Positions 5,866 through 6,626 of a DNA stretch of 6,626 nucleotides are shown one piece after another (position 1 is the first letter of the stretch; every line of letters starts with the position of its first letter). The position numbers were made by a program, and so were the translations under genes. The notes beneath the pieces are model-generated. The model had not been told where the DNA came from, searched no databases, and worked only from the letters and a program-made list of their open reading frames with translations. This stretch comes from Chloroflexota bacterium (GTDB taxonomy: Bacteria > Chloroflexota > Dehalococcoidia > UBA2247 > RBG-13-53-26), in assembly GCA_003650185.1 (NCBI GenBank), contig QMOF01000129.1:1-6626 (forward strand), in the 5' to 3' direction.

Positions 5866-6378
5866 ATGGACATAGAGAGCCATCTGTGGGTATTTCTCAT
5901 CTCCGCCGCTCCAATTGTAGAGCTGCGACTGGCCATACCCCTGGCCATAAACGAATACGACCTGCCCTGGCCTTCCGCTGTTTTGGCGGCGCTGGCCGGC
6001 AACCTGATAGTCGTGCCCTTTCTCCTGCTGTTCCTGGAGCGAGCCACGGAGGTTGCCCGCAGGGTCGGTCTGTTCGCTACGATCATCGACCAGGTATTCG
6101 AGCGCACCAGGAGGAGGGGAGCAATCGTAGAAAAGTATGAGCGGATCGGGCTGATGCTGTTTGTGGCCATCCCGCTGCCCGGGACCGGAGCCTGGACAGG
6201 TTCGCTGGCAGCGCTGCTCTTCGGCGTGCCGTTCAGGCAGGCCCTTGTGTCTATCGTCTGTGGGGTGCTGATAGCGGCGGTGATTGTGACGGTGCTGTCG
6301 CTTCTGGGATGGGCCGGGGCAGCCATAGCGGGGGCCGCGCTCGTCACCTTGGCTGCCCTGGGGCTGTGGAGAATCTGA
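5866..6378 (+). CDS. Sm_multidrug_ex family (COG2426) small membrane protein
   Basis: A 170-residue, highly hydrophobic protein. The family signatures are clear: APIVELRLAIPLAI (15-28) at the first membrane segment and IPLPGTGAWTGSLAALLFG (102-120) in the middle, with membrane segments about 7-28, 36-57, 95-120 and 125-168 around one charged cytoplasmic stretch (58-93). The family is named for small multidrug export, but experimental support is thin, and it is best treated as a transporter of unknown substrate. I placed the start at ATG 5866 rather than further upstream because upstream codons overlap the VTT gene and give polar, Cys/Gly-rich sequence untypical of the family, while the ATG gives family length; GGGAA (5855-5859) is a weak ribosome site. 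It lies 20 bp after the VTT stop, so the two are probably one transcript. Confidence 0.85.
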   Translation: MDIESHLWVFLISAAPIVELRLAIPLAINEYDLPWPSAVLAALAGNLIVVPFLLLFLERATEVARRVGLFATIIDQVFERTRRRGAIVEKYERIGLMLFVAIPLPGTGAWTGSLAALLFGVPFRQALVSIVCGVLIAAVIVTVLSLLGWAGAAIAGAALVTLAALGLWRI

Positions 6379-6412
6379 GTCATGTCGCCGCTGACTTTCC
6401 CCAAAGCGACAA

Positions 6413-6432
6413 TTGGCGTTCCAACGCCCAAT
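6413..6432. terminator. Hairpin downstream of the membrane-protein pair, weak terminator candidate
   Basis: GGCGT (6415-6419) and ACGCC (6424-6428) form a short stem with a TCCA loop, flanked by ATT and AAT that pair past one bulged C. It lies 36 bases after the last stop and before the tRNA promoter, the right place for a terminator. No T-run follows, so the call is weak. Confidence 0.3.
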
Positions 6433-6448
6433 CACCGGTCTGGGGCCT

Positions 6449-6477
6449 TTAACCCACCTTGCCGTTTAAGATATACT
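6449..6477 (+). promoter_or_regulatory. Candidate promoter of tRNA-Arg
   Basis: TATACT (6472-6477) matches the -10 consensus in five of six bases; TTAACC (6449-6454) sits 17 bp upstream as a partial -35. The predicted start near 6484 is about nine bases before the tRNA, a usual distance for a short 5' leader removed by RNase P. Confidence 0.5.
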
Positions 6478-6492
6478 AATGGTGGAGCCGTT

Positions 6493-6569
<77 letters not shown>

Positions 6570-6626
6570 GTTGGCCTAAGTCGCTTCACTGCTGCGCCCC
6601 CCGGATAGACAATCCCACGCCCTCTA

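Noticed and set aside
5538..6431. Minus-strand open frame of 297 codons opposite the two membrane proteins
   Set aside because: It spans the reverse of two recognised genes and is Ser/Thr/Pro/Arg-rich low-complexity sequence; shadow of GC-rich coding DNA.

Overview
The window reads as ordinary chromosome of a moderately high-GC bacterium. A competence pair (comEA-comEC), a Sm_multidrug_ex protein and a tRNA with encoded CCA fit a free-living bacterium. The gene set and protein style recall Chloroflexota, perhaps Dehalococcoidia, but this is inference from memory and no marker gene here settles it.

Layout. (1) 1-176, minus: the broken N-terminal part of an ISLre2/UPF0236-type transposase, cut by the window edge and needing two reading frames. 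(2) 177-457: a gene-free leader with a perfect TTGACA box and small dyads, probably the control region of comEA. (3) 458-3509, plus: comEA, an anchored DNA receptor, and comEC, the membrane channel with a metallo-beta-lactamase-type domain, separated by 88 bp containing a perfect 9-bp stem. (4) 3554-4856, minus, convergent with comEC: a J-domain protein, a class I SAM methyltransferase and a small NifU-like protein that lacks the CxxC pair. The first two are tightly coupled. (5) 4857-5167: a divergent control region with a good extended -10 promoter facing left, a good promoter facing right and a 17-bp palindrome overlapping the left-facing -35 box. (6) 5168-6378, plus: two small membrane proteins in tandem, a VTT/DedA-like protein and a Sm_multidrug_ex (COG2426) protein. 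(7) 6493-6569, plus: tRNA-Arg(TCT) with its own likely promoter.

How the genes work together. ComEA should bind double-stranded DNA outside the cytoplasmic membrane and pass it to ComEC, which carries one strand inward. The minus-strand cluster joins a co-chaperone, a methyltransferase and an Fe-S-scaffold relative; no shared pathway can be shown from sequence. The two membrane proteins are both of poorly defined transport function and are likely co-transcribed.

I found no convincing wholly new system. The best leads are the cysteine-poor NifU-like protein and its neighbours, the palindrome in the divergent promoter region and the frameshifted transposase remnant.
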